From assembly GCA_903870275.1 (NCBI GenBank), contig CAIQCK010000073.1, forward strand, positions 1 through 64,000: a stretch of DNA of 64,000 nt. Direction: 5' to 3'. Within the stretch, counting starts at the first letter, position 1. Every line of letters begins with the position of its first letter. A program made the translations under genes and the position numbers. Of this stretch, positions 24,679 to 33,303 are shown piece by piece. Source of the stretch: an uncultured bacterium. Lineage in GTDB: Bacteria; Verrucomicrobiota; Verrucomicrobiia; CAIQCK01. The notes beneath the pieces were generated by a model, which ran no database searches, had not been told where the DNA came from, and saw only the letters and a list, made by a program, of their open reading frames with translations.

Positions 24679-25869
24679 TCATTGCCTCCATTCGGCACCA
24701 GGCATGATTCGGCGCATGAACTCATCGAAAAGGGGCACGGTGAATGCGGTGTCGCCGTGACTCGGGCTCCAAATCATGCCTTTAGAAATCAACTGACTCC
24801 TAGTCGGTCCGAGGGAAGTTACTTGGCGGGCCAATTGTTCAGCGATGTCGCCGGATCGATGTGGACCTGGACCAAGCTCGGCCATGGCGCGCATGTATCT
24901 TTTCTCGACGGGGGTCAGTCGATCAAATCGGACCCGGAAGAAACCTTCGTCGAGCGCTGTGACGGCTGCCGTTGAAGCCAGTTCGACGTCGCGCAAAGTG
25001 ATGGGTGACTCGGATGCTGTGTTCCAAGCGTGCTTGCCCCATTCCTGCAAGAAGTAGGGATACCCCCGGGTTTCTTGGATGATGCGCTGCAGGGCGTCTT
25101 CATCTATTCTAATGTTCTGATCTTCCGCGGGCTTGACGATCGCAATTCGAGCTGCCGGTGGGGGGAGAGGGCCGACCTCGGGGAAGTCAAAAAGCCGTTC
25201 AGCGTAGGACTTGGCCCAGCCCATCCGTCCCCTGAGCTGTGGCAGCTCGGCACCCACCAGCACCACCGGTTGGCGGCGTAGTGCCGTTCGGTGCAAAGCC
25301 GTAATGAGTGCCGCCAGTTCATTCTCCTCAACATATTGGAGTTCATCAACAAACAGCGTCAATGCAGTGCCCGCCTTCTGTGCAGCCATGCCGGCAGCTT
25401 CCAGCAAAGCCTGCAGATCGTGCTCCAAATCACCGTTATCAGCTAGCCCAGGCTCGGGATCGAAATCGAAACCCACCTCTATGTCTTGATACTTCACCTT
25501 GAGCGCCTTGGCGAAGCCCGCAAGCCCGCGGAGGGCACGCTGCGCGAAGTTTTTCGCTTGCTCATTTCTCGACAGTCGTATCAAGGCCTGCCGCAATTGA
25601 GGTGCCAAAATGGCAGGCAGGGATCGATTCTCAGGAGCCTCCATGCACAGGGTCTGGATGCCGGATGTCTCCGCGTCGTCGCGCATACGGTCCAGCAGCA
25701 CCGTCTTGCCGACTCCTCGAAGCCCAACCATCAAGATGCTTTTGGTTGGGCGACCGGCTCGCACCCTCTCCAAAGCGATCCGGATAGTCTCCCGCAATTC
25801 GTCGCGTCCCGCCAATTCAGGTGGGGGGGTGCCCGCCCCAGGAGCGTATGGGTTTTTGACTGGATCCAT
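24679..25869 (-). CDS. Orc1/AAA-type ATP-binding protein
   Basis: A 396-residue AAA ATPase unlike the DUF4143 group. The Walker A motif GLRGVGKT is near residues 49-56 and the Walker B motif LTLFVDELQYV near 168-178; VVLVGAELPQLRGRMGW supplies a sensor-1 region, and a C-terminal winged-helix-like segment (GDIAEQLARQVTSLGPTRSQLISKGMI) resembles Orc1/Cdc6-like proteins. Similar genes are often mobile or defence-island ATPases of undefined role. Nothing nearby on the same strand suggests an operon partner. The start MDPVKNPYAPGAG is well conserved in such proteins. Confidence 0.75.
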   Translation of the reverse strand: MDPVKNPYAPGAGTPPPELAGRDELRETIRIALERVRAGRPTKSILMVGLRGVGKTVLLDRMRDDAETSGIQTLCMEAPENRSLPAILAPQLRQALIRLSRNEQAKNFAQRALRGLAGFAKALKVKYQDIEVGFDFDPEPGLADNGDLEHDLQALLEAAGMAAQKAGTALTLFVDELQYVEENELAALITALHRTALRRQPVVLVGAELPQLRGRMGWAKSYAERLFDFPEVGPLPPPAARIAIVKPAEDQNIRIDEDALQRIIQETRGYPYFLQEWGKHAWNTASESPITLRDVELASTAAVTALDEGFFRVRFDRLTPVEKRYMRAMAELGPGPHRSGDIAEQLARQVTSLGPTRSQLISKGMIWSPSHGDTAFTVPLFDEFMRRIMPGAEWRQ

Positions 25870-26143
25870 TCCAGAGATTTATAGCAATATTATCTCGATT
25901 TACAAGAAAAACATAAACTAGCTAAACTCCTTCAAATAGCGAGGACCCGATACTCACGCCTTGAGCATCTTGGCCAGCCGCGCGGGCGTCCGCGGTTGTC
26001 CGGGGAGAAACTTCCCGTTGATCTTTCTGCGTTCATGGAGGACTCAAGGGACATGGCGTTCAAGCTCCGCATGGGGGTTGCCCGAGATGCAAGCCACAGG
26101 GAACGATCTCTCGCGACCGGAAGTGGGTTCGGCAAGGATACGT

Positions 26144-26208
26144 GCGTTTTCAAGACGGGCGGGGAAGGCATAGTGCATAGTTCTGAAGTTCTCTCTGCCT
26201 GCTACAGG
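26144..26208 (+). repeat. 65-bp dispersed repeat, copy 2
   Basis: Direct copy of 4000-4064. It lies about 150 bp upstream of the VapBC-like pair. Nothing else gene-like is seen between 25870 and 26330. Confidence 0.65.
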
Positions 26209-26319
26209 CGGCGTGCAACCCCCTGCGGGTGCGTCGCGCAGACGGCCGAAACCGGCCGGAACCAAGCTGGCAACGCAACGACCGCGCCGTAGGCCGCCGC
26301 CGTCAACCCGCAACCGGTA

Positions 26320-26346
26320 TTGACAACGGCAATCATGTATAACATG
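26320..26346 (+). promoter_or_regulatory. Promoter/operator of the VapBC-like pair
   Basis: TTGACA at 26320-26325 is a consensus -35 box. CATGT-ATA-ACATG at 26334-26346 is a perfect palindrome 11 bp before the start codon and probably the antitoxin operator. The -10 box is not clear. Confidence 0.45.
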
Positions 26347-26357
26347 GTTGTAACACA

Positions 26358-26618
26358 ATGAAGACGGCTACCGTCAGAGAGTTGCGGCACGCTTTCGGCA
26401 GCGTTATTCGCTGGGTGGAAGGCGGCGAAAGCGTCGCGCTGAAAAAACGCGGCAAAGTCATTGCCGTCTTGCAACCGCCGAAACCGGCCAAGCGTCACAA
26501 GATGCAATGGCCTGACTTTGAAGCGATGCAGCGTGAAATCTACGGCGATCTTCGCAAACGCAGACTGTCGCCCGGGGATTCCGCCGCGCTGCGCGAGAAT
26601 ATGCGGGGCGACCGGTGA
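26358..26618 (+). CDS. Phd/YefM-type antitoxin (VapB-like)
   Basis: An 86-residue protein starting MKTATVRELRHAFGSVIRWVEGGESVALKKRGKVIAVLQPP, the signature of the Phd/YefM antitoxin fold (strand-helix-strand, DNA-binding). Residues 50-86 form the toxin-binding tail. The stop overlaps the GTG start of the PIN-domain toxin by 4 bp. A palindrome lies just upstream. Confidence 0.85.
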   Translation: MKTATVRELRHAFGSVIRWVEGGESVALKKRGKVIAVLQPPKPAKRHKMQWPDFEAMQREIYGDLRKRRLSPGDSAALRENMRGDR

Positions 26619-27049
26619 AAGCGTACGCTGACACAGGCTTGCTCGTTTCGCTCTACCTGCCCGAATCCACTTCGGCAGCCGCACAAGCCGCAGTCACCCG
26701 GCTTGACGAACCGTTGCCGCTGGTCCCGTTGGCGGTGTTGGAACTGCGCAACGCCTTCAATTTCGCCCTCAACCGCCGACGACTGACCCCAGCCGAACGC
26801 GACGCGCTTTGGGCGCAATTCGAGCAACAACAGGCCAGCGGCCTGTTCCTGCCGTCGGCGATCCCGGCCACGGAGTGGCACGCGCGCGCGAGGGAACTCA
26901 GCGACCGTCACACACCGGCTATCGCCACGCGCACGCTGGATATTCTCCATGTCGCGGCGGCGCTGTTGCTCGGCGCGAGGGAGTTCTTGAGCCTCGACGA
27001 AAAGCAGCGGCGCATGGCGGCGGCGGAAGGTTTGAAAGTGCGCCCGTAA
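26615..27049 (+). CDS. PIN-domain toxin (VapC-like)
   Basis: A 144-residue PIN-domain ribonuclease. Metal-binding acidic residues are visible as D6 in AYADTGLLVSL, the Glu in VLELRNAF (near residue 43), and D-x-x-H in TRTLDILHVAAAL (near 108), followed by FLSLDEKQRRMA. VapC toxins cleave initiator tRNA or rRNA. It starts at GTG overlapping the antitoxin stop, with no gap in the module. All catalytic positions appear intact. Confidence 0.85.
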   Translation: MKAYADTGLLVSLYLPESTSAAAQAAVTRLDEPLPLVPLAVLELRNAFNFALNRRRLTPAERDALWAQFEQQQASGLFLPSAIPATEWHARARELSDRHTPAIATRTLDILHVAAALLLGAREFLSLDEKQRRMAAAEGLKVRP

Positions 27050-27434
27050 AGGGCGGACCGGCCCGCCCGATCGGACCGCTTGCAAGTCAACGTGGCGCGA
27101 CGCGCAGAAAGAGCTTCGCGATTGCGAGCCGCCGCCTTCAGGCGTATCGGCAAGGCCATCCGGCGGATTGTCAGCAACGGCCATCAACCGAAGGGCGCCA
27201 GCGGGCGGGTGCTCATCCGTGTTGGCTCTCATGGCTCCCGCGCCCGCGTGTGGCTGCACGGAAAGGCAGGCTTCGTGCGCGTGGGACCGAAGGAACTGTT
27301 GACCTCGCCTTCGGTACCCTTTCCACAGGCGTCACCTTCGCCGCCGTCGTCGTCCAGTCTGCCACCTTCGACGTGCCCGGCGCCGCCGCTTGATAAAGCG
27401 GCTGGCAAGTCAGTTCGGGAAGCCCTGAAACATC
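27050..27434. other. Intergenic stretch, no gene seen
   Basis: About 385 bp between the VapC-like toxin and an ATPase promoter. A plus-strand frame runs through it into the ATPase, but it is arginine- and proline-rich without conserved motifs and is treated as non-coding. Confidence 0.35.
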
Positions 27435-27464
27435 TTGAAATATGGAACACTCTAGTCCATATTT
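27435..27464 (+). promoter_or_regulatory. Leaderless promoter with operator, third DUF4143 ATPase
   Basis: TTGAAA (27435-27440), 17 bp, CATATT (27458-27463), 6 nt, then ATG at 27470. AAATATGGA/TCCATATTT (27438-27464) is a perfect 9-bp inverted repeat with a 9-nt centre, coinciding with the promoter. Confidence 0.55.
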
Positions 27465-27469
27465 CGCAC

Positions 27470-28621
27470 ATGATTTTACGCACCGAGCTTATGGCGCGAG
27501 TTGCCGCCTCGTTGCAAGCAAGCCCGATTACCGGCCTGCTTGGGCCGCGTCAGTGTGGCAAGACCACATTGGCCCTTGAGATCGCCCGGCAACGACAGGC
27601 CACGTATTTCGATTTGGAAGATCCCGAAGACCAGGCACGTTTGGAGAACCCAAAACTGACGCTCGGTCCATTGAAGGGCCTGGTCGTGCTCGATGAGATT
27701 CAGCGACGACCCGGGTTGCTTCCCCTGTTGCGAGTTCTGGCTGATCGCAAACCACTGCCGGCGCGCTTTCTTCTTCTGGGAAGCGCCTCGCCCGAGTTGG
27801 TTCAGAAATCATCCGAGACGCTGGCGGGCCGGATCCAGTTCGTGGACATGGGCGGGTTGAGTCTCTGGGAGGTCGGTGCTGAAAAGCAACCGGAGTTGTG
27901 GGTGCGCGGGGGATTCCCGCCGTCGTTTGTGGCAGCGGATGACGCGGCGAGCATGGCGTGGCGGGGAAGTTTCGTGCGGACGTTTCTCGAGAGAGATCTG
28001 GCGTTGCTCGGCTTTCGACTGCCGCCGGAAACGGTGCGGCGGTTTTGGACGATGGTTTCGCATCAGCACGGCCAGATTTGGAACGGGTCGGAGATCGGCT
28101 CCTCCCTGGGCGTGTCGCATCACACCGCACGGCGATACCTCGACGCGCTGGCGGGGGCCTACATGGTGCGGCAACTCCAGCCGTGGTTTGAGAACGTCGG
28201 AAAACGGGTGGTGAGATCGCCCAAAGTGTATGTGCGCGATTCAGGGATTCTGCACGCACTATTGAACCTGCCCGATTTGAGGGCGTTGCAGGCCCACCCG
28301 AAGCTCGGCGCTTCTTGGGAAGGATTTGCGTTGGAGCAGATCGTGCCGTGGATCGGCGAGAGGAACGTGTATTTCTGGGCGACGCACGGCGGTGGTGAAT
28401 TGGATTTGCTGGCACATCACAAAGGCAGGCGGTGGGGATTTGAATTCAAATATCAGGACGCGCCGAAGATGACCCAATCTCTGCACACGGCGCTGGATGA
28501 CTTGAAGCTGGAGCACATCTGGGTGGTTTATCCCGGTGCATCCTCGTATGCGCTTCATGAGAAAGTGGATTGCATTGGGCTTCGGGAGTTGACCCAGGTG
28601 CGGAAGTTGATAGGCGCTTGA
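27470..28621 (+). CDS. AAA+ ATPase with DUF4143 / PD-(D/E)XK-like C-terminus (3)
   Basis: A 383-residue protein. The Walker A motif GPRQCGKTT is near residues 25-33 and the Walker B motif LVVLDEIQR near 78-86; GSASPELVQKSSETLAGR is the sensor-like part. A winged-helix-like SSLGVSHHTARRYLDALAGAYMV precedes a C-terminal GGELDLLAHHKGRRWGFEFKY pair matching the PD-(D/E)XK core (D then E-x-K). Compared with the other ATPases of this window it is a divergent paralogue rather than a recent copy. The start is the ATG just after the palindromic promoter; no ribosome-binding site is seen. Confidence 0.8.
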   Translation: MILRTELMARVAASLQASPITGLLGPRQCGKTTLALEIARQRQATYFDLEDPEDQARLENPKLTLGPLKGLVVLDEIQRRPGLLPLLRVLADRKPLPARFLLLGSASPELVQKSSETLAGRIQFVDMGGLSLWEVGAEKQPELWVRGGFPPSFVAADDAASMAWRGSFVRTFLERDLALLGFRLPPETVRRFWTMVSHQHGQIWNGSEIGSSLGVSHHTARRYLDALAGAYMVRQLQPWFENVGKRVVRSPKVYVRDSGILHALLNLPDLRALQAHPKLGASWEGFALEQIVPWIGERNVYFWATHGGGELDLLAHHKGRRWGFEFKYQDAPKMTQSLHTALDDLKLEHIWVVYPGASSYALHEKVDCIGLRELTQVRKLIGA

Positions 28622-28639
28622 CGCCGTGCTGCGCCCTCT

Positions 28640-28903
28640 TTGTTGGGGCAGTTCGTTTTCGTGGACGGAGCGCAGTCGGCGCCTTCGATTTTTGATGCGG
28701 TGCAGCACCTCTCTGACCGCGACAAGACGCGCTGGCGGTTTGTGCTGTGCGGCAGCTCGGCGCGGAAACTTCAGCGCATCGGTGCAAACCTGCTGCCGGG
28801 CCGAAGCTTCCACCATCGGCTTTTGCCGCTGACGCTGGCAGAACATCCAGCGGATCAACCATCCATTCCCTACGCGGTGTCGCCGTTGCCCTTCGCAGCC
28901 CAG
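28640..28903 (+). pseudogene. Internal fragment duplicated from the fourth DUF4143 ATPase
   Basis: About 260 bp match 29322-29580 at over 95 percent identity: the frame reads GQFVFVDGAQSAPSIFDAVQHL, covering Walker B (with E changed to G) to PLPFA. Both the N-terminus and C-terminus are missing and the flanks differ. It is a very recent partial tandem duplication immediately upstream of the parent gene. Confidence 0.75.
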
Positions 28904-29062
28904 CGTGAGCGAGTCGTTTCCGCACAGCGTTAAGAGACGATGAAATGTTGTTTAAGGCTTCCTCAGATCGACCGGTGACACCGGGATGCAGGAACAGTTT
29001 CCACGTCCAGTCCGGCAGTCTTCACTGTACGCGGCTTCATTGTCTGGGTTTGCCGATAAAAG

Positions 29063-29094
29063 TTGACTTTATATTCATCGTCTGAATATAAAGT
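29063..29094 (+). promoter_or_regulatory. Leaderless promoter with 12-bp operator, fourth DUF4143 ATPase
   Basis: TTGACT (29063-29068), 18 bp, TATAAA (29087-29092), 6 nt, then ATG at 29099. ACTTTATATTCA at 29066-29077 and TGAATATAAAGT at 29083-29094 form a perfect 12-bp inverted repeat covering the whole promoter. Confidence 0.65.
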
Positions 29095-29098
29095 TCAT

Positions 29099-30343
29099 AT
29101 GTTTGACCGTTGGTATGCTGGAACGTTGCGAGAGAAGCTGGCGCGGCCGTATGTCCATCTGGTTTTTGGGGCGCGGCAGACGGGGAAATCCACGCTCCTC
29201 CGGGAGCTGTTGCCGCCTGAAACGGTGATCGTGGACCTGGCCGATCCCCAGGAGCGCACACGGCATTTGGCCAACCCCGGAGCGTTCGTGGAGGATTGCC
29301 GGAGCCTGCCGGCGCACAAGAAGGGGCAGTTCGTTTTCGTGGACGAGGCGCAGTCGGTGCCTTCGATTTTTGATGCGGTGCAGCACCTCTATGACCGCGA
29401 CAAGACTCGCTGGCGGTTTGTGCTGTGCGGCAGCTCGGCGCGGAAACTTCGGCGCATCGGTGCAAACCTGCTGCCGGGCCGCAGCTTCTACCATCGGCTT
29501 TTGCCGCTGACGCTGGCAGAGCATCCGGCGGATCAACCATCCATTCCCTACGCGGTGTCGCCGCTGCCCTTCGCATGGAGCAAGAGCCTGAAGCAGGAGA
29601 ACCCGTTCCCGGTTGCGGACTTGTTGACGCGCCTGACCTTTGGCGAACTGCCGGGTGTGGTGGCGGCACCGGAACCCGACCGGGCCGAATTGTTGAGGGC
29701 CTTTGCGTTCGTGCATCTGGAGGAGGAAATCCGCCGCGAGGCGCTGGTGAAGGACTGGGGCGCGTTCGTGCGTTTCATGCAACTGGCGGCGGCGGAGTCG
29801 GGGCAGATCGTGAACTTCGCGGCCATCTCGCAGGAGAGCGGCGTGTCGCAGCCCACGGTCAAGAGCTACTATCAGTTGCTGGAAGACATGTTCGTGGGTT
29901 TCCGGGTGGAGGCGTTCTCACGGAGTTCGCGAAAAGCCCTGCTCTCGACCCCGAAGTTTCTGTTTTTTGACTTGGGCGTGCGCCATGCGGCGGCGGGGCT
30001 GACCGCGACCCCCGATGTGGTGAAGGTAAATCCGGGACCGTTGTTCGAGCAATGGGTAGGCATCGAGTTGTGGAAACGGCTGCAATACCTCGGCAACGGC
30101 AAGCTGCACCACCTGCGCACCAAGGACGGCGCCGAGGTGGATTTTATCGTCGAGTGGGAAGGCACGCTCACGCCCATTGAGGTCAAGTGGAGCAACAAGC
30201 CGACGGTGCAAGATGCGCGGCACTTGCTGACCTTCCTTGGCGAACATCCGAAACAGGCGAAACAAGGCTACATCGTCTGTCGGTGCCCGCGCCCGATGCA
30301 GTTGCATGAGAAAGTGACAGCGTTGCCGTGGTTCTGTTTATGA
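29099..30343 (+). CDS. AAA+ ATPase with DUF4143 / PD-(D/E)XK-like C-terminus (4)
   Basis: A 414-residue protein. The Walker A motif GARQTGKST is near residues 24-32 and the Walker B motif FVFVDEAQSVPSIFDAVQ near 79-96; CGSSARKLRR is the sensor-like stretch. AAISQESGVSQPTVKSYYQLLEDMFVGFRV is a winged-helix-like part, followed by GAEVDFIVEWEGTLTPIEVKW, the PD-(D/E)XK-like D...E-x-K motif. It is intact; its middle third is duplicated upstream. The start codon sits 6 nt after the -10 box and lacks a ribosome-binding site. Confidence 0.8.
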   Translation: MFDRWYAGTLREKLARPYVHLVFGARQTGKSTLLRELLPPETVIVDLADPQERTRHLANPGAFVEDCRSLPAHKKGQFVFVDEAQSVPSIFDAVQHLYDRDKTRWRFVLCGSSARKLRRIGANLLPGRSFYHRLLPLTLAEHPADQPSIPYAVSPLPFAWSKSLKQENPFPVADLLTRLTFGELPGVVAAPEPDRAELLRAFAFVHLEEEIRREALVKDWGAFVRFMQLAAAESGQIVNFAAISQESGVSQPTVKSYYQLLEDMFVGFRVEAFSRSSRKALLSTPKFLFFDLGVRHAAAGLTATPDVVKVNPGPLFEQWVGIELWKRLQYLGNGKLHHLRTKDGAEVDFIVEWEGTLTPIEVKWSNKPTVQDARHLLTFLGEHPKQAKQGYIVCRCPRPMQLHEKVTALPWFCL

Positions 30344-30464
30344 CGGGCCGAAGGCCGAAAACGCGGACTCATCAACGCACGCGAAAACGTTGACGGGCGT
30401 CGCCGAGGGCAACACGCGGCTTGGGTTGATGAACTCCTGTCGGACGAAAACGCCAGGGCCCTTC

Positions 30465-31034
30465 TCAGCTTTCGTGCAGGTTATAGAGGCAGAGCAGCGC
30501 CGCCCAGCCGCTGGGCATGGGCTCCGGAGGTTCCGGCAGGTCGGCATACCGCACCGCCATCTCGAGCATGGCGCGGGCGTGGAAGAACGCCTCCAGGACG
30601 GGCCGCGTGTGCCCGGGCCAGTCGTCGGTGGACGGGTTCCTGAATTTCCGTCCGGTTCCTTCGGCGATGATCCGCTCAAACCAGGCGTTGAGTTTCAGAT
30701 GGGGCGCCAGGTCGCGCAACGCGTTGACGATTCTCCGAGTGCTGTTTTGCAGCGAATACACTTTGAAGGACGGGTGGTAGAACCGATAGAGGCGCTCTTC
30801 GTAACCCCAGCGGTCCGACATCTCCGCCAGCAACGCCTTGAGCTGCGGCCGCTGCCTGTTCACCGACTTCAGCAGCTGTTCGATGGCCGCGCACCGCCCC
30901 TGCCGCGCCAGAAGTTCTTTCAGGCTTCGTTCTTCTGCCGGACCCGTCGGGAGAGAGGCCCTGACTTCCTCCGGCCGCCGCGCGGCGGTCCGGCTTGCCG
31001 GTGCGGGGCGCTCCTCATCAAGATAAAGCTTCAT
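30465..31034 (-). CDS. Unrecognised helical protein, element-associated
   Basis: A 189-residue protein starting MKLYLDEERPAPASR. A charged, disordered N-terminus (1-45) is followed by LKELLARQGRCAAIEQLLKSV, then ALLAEMSDRWGYEERLYRFYHPSFKVY and a helical C-terminus NALRDLAPHLKLNAWFERII...RPVLEAFFHARAMLEMAVRYADL. I do not know the family, but part of it is conserved in the truncated copy at 18361-18561. A TTTATGACAC-type box lies about 80 bp upstream. The element to which it belongs also seems to include the terminase and coiled-coil genes. Confidence 0.6.
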   Translation of the reverse strand: MKLYLDEERPAPASRTAARRPEEVRASLPTGPAEERSLKELLARQGRCAAIEQLLKSVNRQRPQLKALLAEMSDRWGYEERLYRFYHPSFKVYSLQNSTRRIVNALRDLAPHLKLNAWFERIIAEGTGRKFRNPSTDDWPGHTRPVLEAFFHARAMLEMAVRYADLPEPPEPMPSGWAALLCLYNLHES

Positions 31035-31449
31035 CGCGAGTGTTCCGGGGTTGCTGTCTGAAAACTGGTCTTTAGGGTACAAGGTGTTTTGCAAAAGCGC
31101 CTCTCTTCTTCGTGTCATAATCCTGGCGGCGGGCGTTTTTACCCCGTGGGTCGTCTTCTCGTTGTCGAAGCTGAAGAAAGCGATCTCCCACAGCACGATG
31201 GCCACGGCGGTCCCGACCGCGATGTTCTTGGGGCCCAGCGACTCCGCATCCACGAGGTGCCGCCACGGCGCAAGGCCGGTACCGAATGGCACGACTGCCA
31301 TGGCTTCTCTTGCAACCACCCAAGGACTGAAGCGGCTTGTCAACAACGGCAGGAGGTTGTGAAAACCCGATACGGAGGGGTCAGCCGGAAGTGAAGGAAA
31401 GAGGCTTCTTAACCGCCGTTGACAGGGAGGAACGATGCGGGGCTAGCGG
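31035..31449. other. Upstream region with box and repeat
   Basis: Holds the box GTGTCATAAT (31112-31121) and the repeat 31297-31385 shared with 22217-22310. No convincing gene; a minus-strand frame extends upstream of the 189-residue gene, but its residues lack conservation. Confidence 0.45.
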
Positions 31450-32328
31450 TCACGCTTTCCGATCTTGCAGAATCCCCGTCTCAGTCAAAAAACTCACCAC
31501 CGACTCGAAGTGCGGCGTCATGTCTGGCTCCAAGTCACACTCGGCGGCCAGACCGGCGAATGGCTTGGTCCAAGATTCCGGCGGCGGCTGCAACTGTTTT
31601 GGCGGCTCGTGCGTTTTACGCCGTCGGAAAGTGTTGCGAATGGATGGCTTCAGACGTTCCGGCTCAAGCCTGCCTCGCTCCACCAGAAGTGTTATGTCCA
31701 CGAGGTCACGCACGCGGGAGTTGGGCGCGCTCTGACGAGGCAGTGTATAGGCGTGCAACTTTTCAGCGAACTGTTCCTTGCGTGAGATCGTTGCGAATTT
31801 GCAGGAGCCGATCCCGGCGAAGCCCAGCCAGTTCTTGCCTTCCAAAAACTCATAAGGTTCGCGCATCACGTCTCCAGCGCTGACATCGACGTGGAACTTC
31901 GCAAACGTGCGTCCGTCCATCCGTGCTTCCACTGGATACCGAGCGCCGCCATACGGGGCGGCGTTGAGGTCGTGCATCGGCTCACCGACCCAAAAGACGA
32001 AGTAATCCTGCAAATCGCGGCTCACGGTTTCACGAAGCGCCTCCAGAACCTGCTTGGTGCCCCAAACCCCTTTGCTGACCTTACGGATGCCGAGGTCAAT
32101 GTCCCGCGTGGTCCGTGGGGACCTGATCCGCAGTTCCATCGCGTACCCCCCCTTGAGCAACCACGGCGCATCCGGGGCGTGGAACAGTCGGCAGAGAAAC
32201 CGATCGAAGGCCACCTGCCGCCGCAACCGTTGCACGTCCACACCCTCTTTCTCAGCGACAGTTGCCAGCCGATCTTCCAGCGCGCGGCGGAATGCCTGGG
32301 CGGAAGCGTAGGTTTGCTTCATCTTCAT
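31450..32328 (-). CDS. abiEii: AbiEii-like nucleotidyltransferase toxin (2)
   Basis: A 292-residue protein of the AbiEii family: APWLLKGGYAMELRIRSPRTTRDIDLGI carries the GG and D-x-D nucleotidyltransferase motifs (near residues 50-77). FATISRKEQFAEKLHAYTLPR and SRVRDLVDITLLVERG form the conserved downstream K...K and D region. Members transfer nucleotides onto tRNA. ATG overlaps the antitoxin stop (ATGA). This is a better family match than the first AbiE pair and belongs to a different subgroup. Confidence 0.85.
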   Translation of the reverse strand: MKMKQTYASAQAFRRALEDRLATVAEKEGVDVQRLRRQVAFDRFLCRLFHAPDAPWLLKGGYAMELRIRSPRTTRDIDLGIRKVSKGVWGTKQVLEALRETVSRDLQDYFVFWVGEPMHDLNAAPYGGARYPVEARMDGRTFAKFHVDVSAGDVMREPYEFLEGKNWLGFAGIGSCKFATISRKEQFAEKLHAYTLPRQSAPNSRVRDLVDITLLVERGRLEPERLKPSIRNTFRRRKTHEPPKQLQPPPESWTKPFAGLAAECDLEPDMTPHFESVVSFLTETGILQDRKA

Positions 32329-32939
32329 TTCGCAATTCGAGAAAGCACCTGGGCCAGCCACGCAGGCGTCTGCGGCTGTCCGGCGGCGCGGCGCAGTTCT
32401 TGGCGTGTGAACAGGCCGCGCTTCTGCCCCTCCTCGACGGCTTGGGTCACCAGGTCTTGTGACGCCATGGCCTCGTCTGCCAGCGTGCAAATTGTTTTCA
32501 ACGGTTTGGCGACGCGGACGCCGCGCATTGCTTCTACATCGGCCTTGTCGAGATCGGCCCAGTGCAGCACCAGCACGGACGGGATGTTGCTGTTGCGCCG
32601 GAACGATGAGGGCACCGTCATGTGCAGCTTGGCGGGCATTGCGTCGGAGAGTTCGTAAAGGCTTAGCGCGGTCTGGTGCGAATAAATTCCCTGCGGTGTG
32701 CCCTCGCGATTTCTCGACCAGAGAAACCACAGCATCAGTTGCGCGTCTTCCGACTGCGGAAAGCGCGCCAGACGGTAGATGCCTCGGTGCAGGCGCAGCC
32801 AGTTGCCCGCCTTGACGTGATGGGCATGGCTGCTGAGCGTGTAGCCGCATTCTGTCGCCTGCTGAGCCGTGAAAAGGCCGTGCTGACTCTCCGTGATTTC
32901 GTAGAGAGCTTCGGCTGCCGGTGTGCGTCGCGGGCTCAT
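32325..32939 (-). CDS. abiEi: AbiEi-type antitoxin (2)
   Basis: A 204-residue type IV antitoxin. An N-terminal winged helix (AEALYEITESQHGLFTAQQATECGYTLSSHAHHVKAGNWLRLHRGIYRL) is followed by the AbiEi C-terminal domain (IYSHQTALSLYELSDAMPAKLHMTVPSSFRR, KTICTLADEAMASQDLV). It probably binds the palindrome at 32948-32966 and represses the pair. The start MSPRRTP, downstream of that operator and 6 nt from a TATAAA -10 box, is preferred to an upstream in-frame ATG lying before the promoter. The toxin gene follows with a 4-bp overlap. Confidence 0.8.
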   Translation of the reverse strand: MSPRRTPAAEALYEITESQHGLFTAQQATECGYTLSSHAHHVKAGNWLRLHRGIYRLARFPQSEDAQLMLWFLWSRNREGTPQGIYSHQTALSLYELSDAMPAKLHMTVPSSFRRNSNIPSVLVLHWADLDKADVEAMRGVRVAKPLKTICTLADEAMASQDLVTQAVEEGQKRGLFTRQELRRAAGQPQTPAWLAQVLSRIAK

Positions 32940-32945
32940 GGCACG

Positions 32946-32975
32946 TTTATACCAACAATTGGTATATTCATGCAA
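32946..32975 (-). promoter_or_regulatory. Leaderless promoter with operator, second AbiE module
   Basis: On the minus strand TTGCAT (32975-32970), 18 bp, TATAAA (32951-32946), 6 nt, then ATG at 32939. TATACCAA/TTGGTATA (32948-32966) is a perfect 8-bp inverted repeat overlapping the -10 box. Confidence 0.6.
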
Positions 32976-33056
32976 GACCCGATTTCACGTTTTGACGGTC
33001 AGCGCCTCCCATGCTCTCCTCGCCGCTTTACCTGTTATCGGCACCCGCATGGACAC

Positions 33057-33260
33057 GTGTCCGAGGATGAGAAGGATAACCAACGGGACAAAAGGGTGCT
33101 GGCGTTCCTTGTGATTGTGTTCGGTGTGATGATCGTGTGGCTGGCGCGCTGCCTGGGGGGTGAGCAATTGCAAGAAGGGACGAAGGTGGAGATCAGGGAC
33201 GGCTTGAACTTGCGGCCGTGGCGTTCCTTTCCCCCCGGTGCTCTGGCGCTTGAGTTTTGA
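33057..33260 (+). CDS. Possible small membrane protein
   Basis: A 67-codon frame from GTG: a charged N-terminus (SEDEKDNQRDKR) precedes one hydrophobic stretch, VLAFLVIVFGVMIVWLARCL, then a basic tail. Length and hydrophobicity fit a single-pass membrane protein, but start codon, ribosome-binding site and homologues are unclear. It lies between divergent minus-strand modules. Confidence 0.3.
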   Translation: MSEDEKDNQRDKRVLAFLVIVFGVMIVWLARCLGGEQLQEGTKVEIRDGLNLRPWRSFPPGALALEF

Positions 33261-33303
33261 TTCCATCTCTTTCCGCTCGTCACTCGCGCCGGCGTGTCCT
33301 CGG

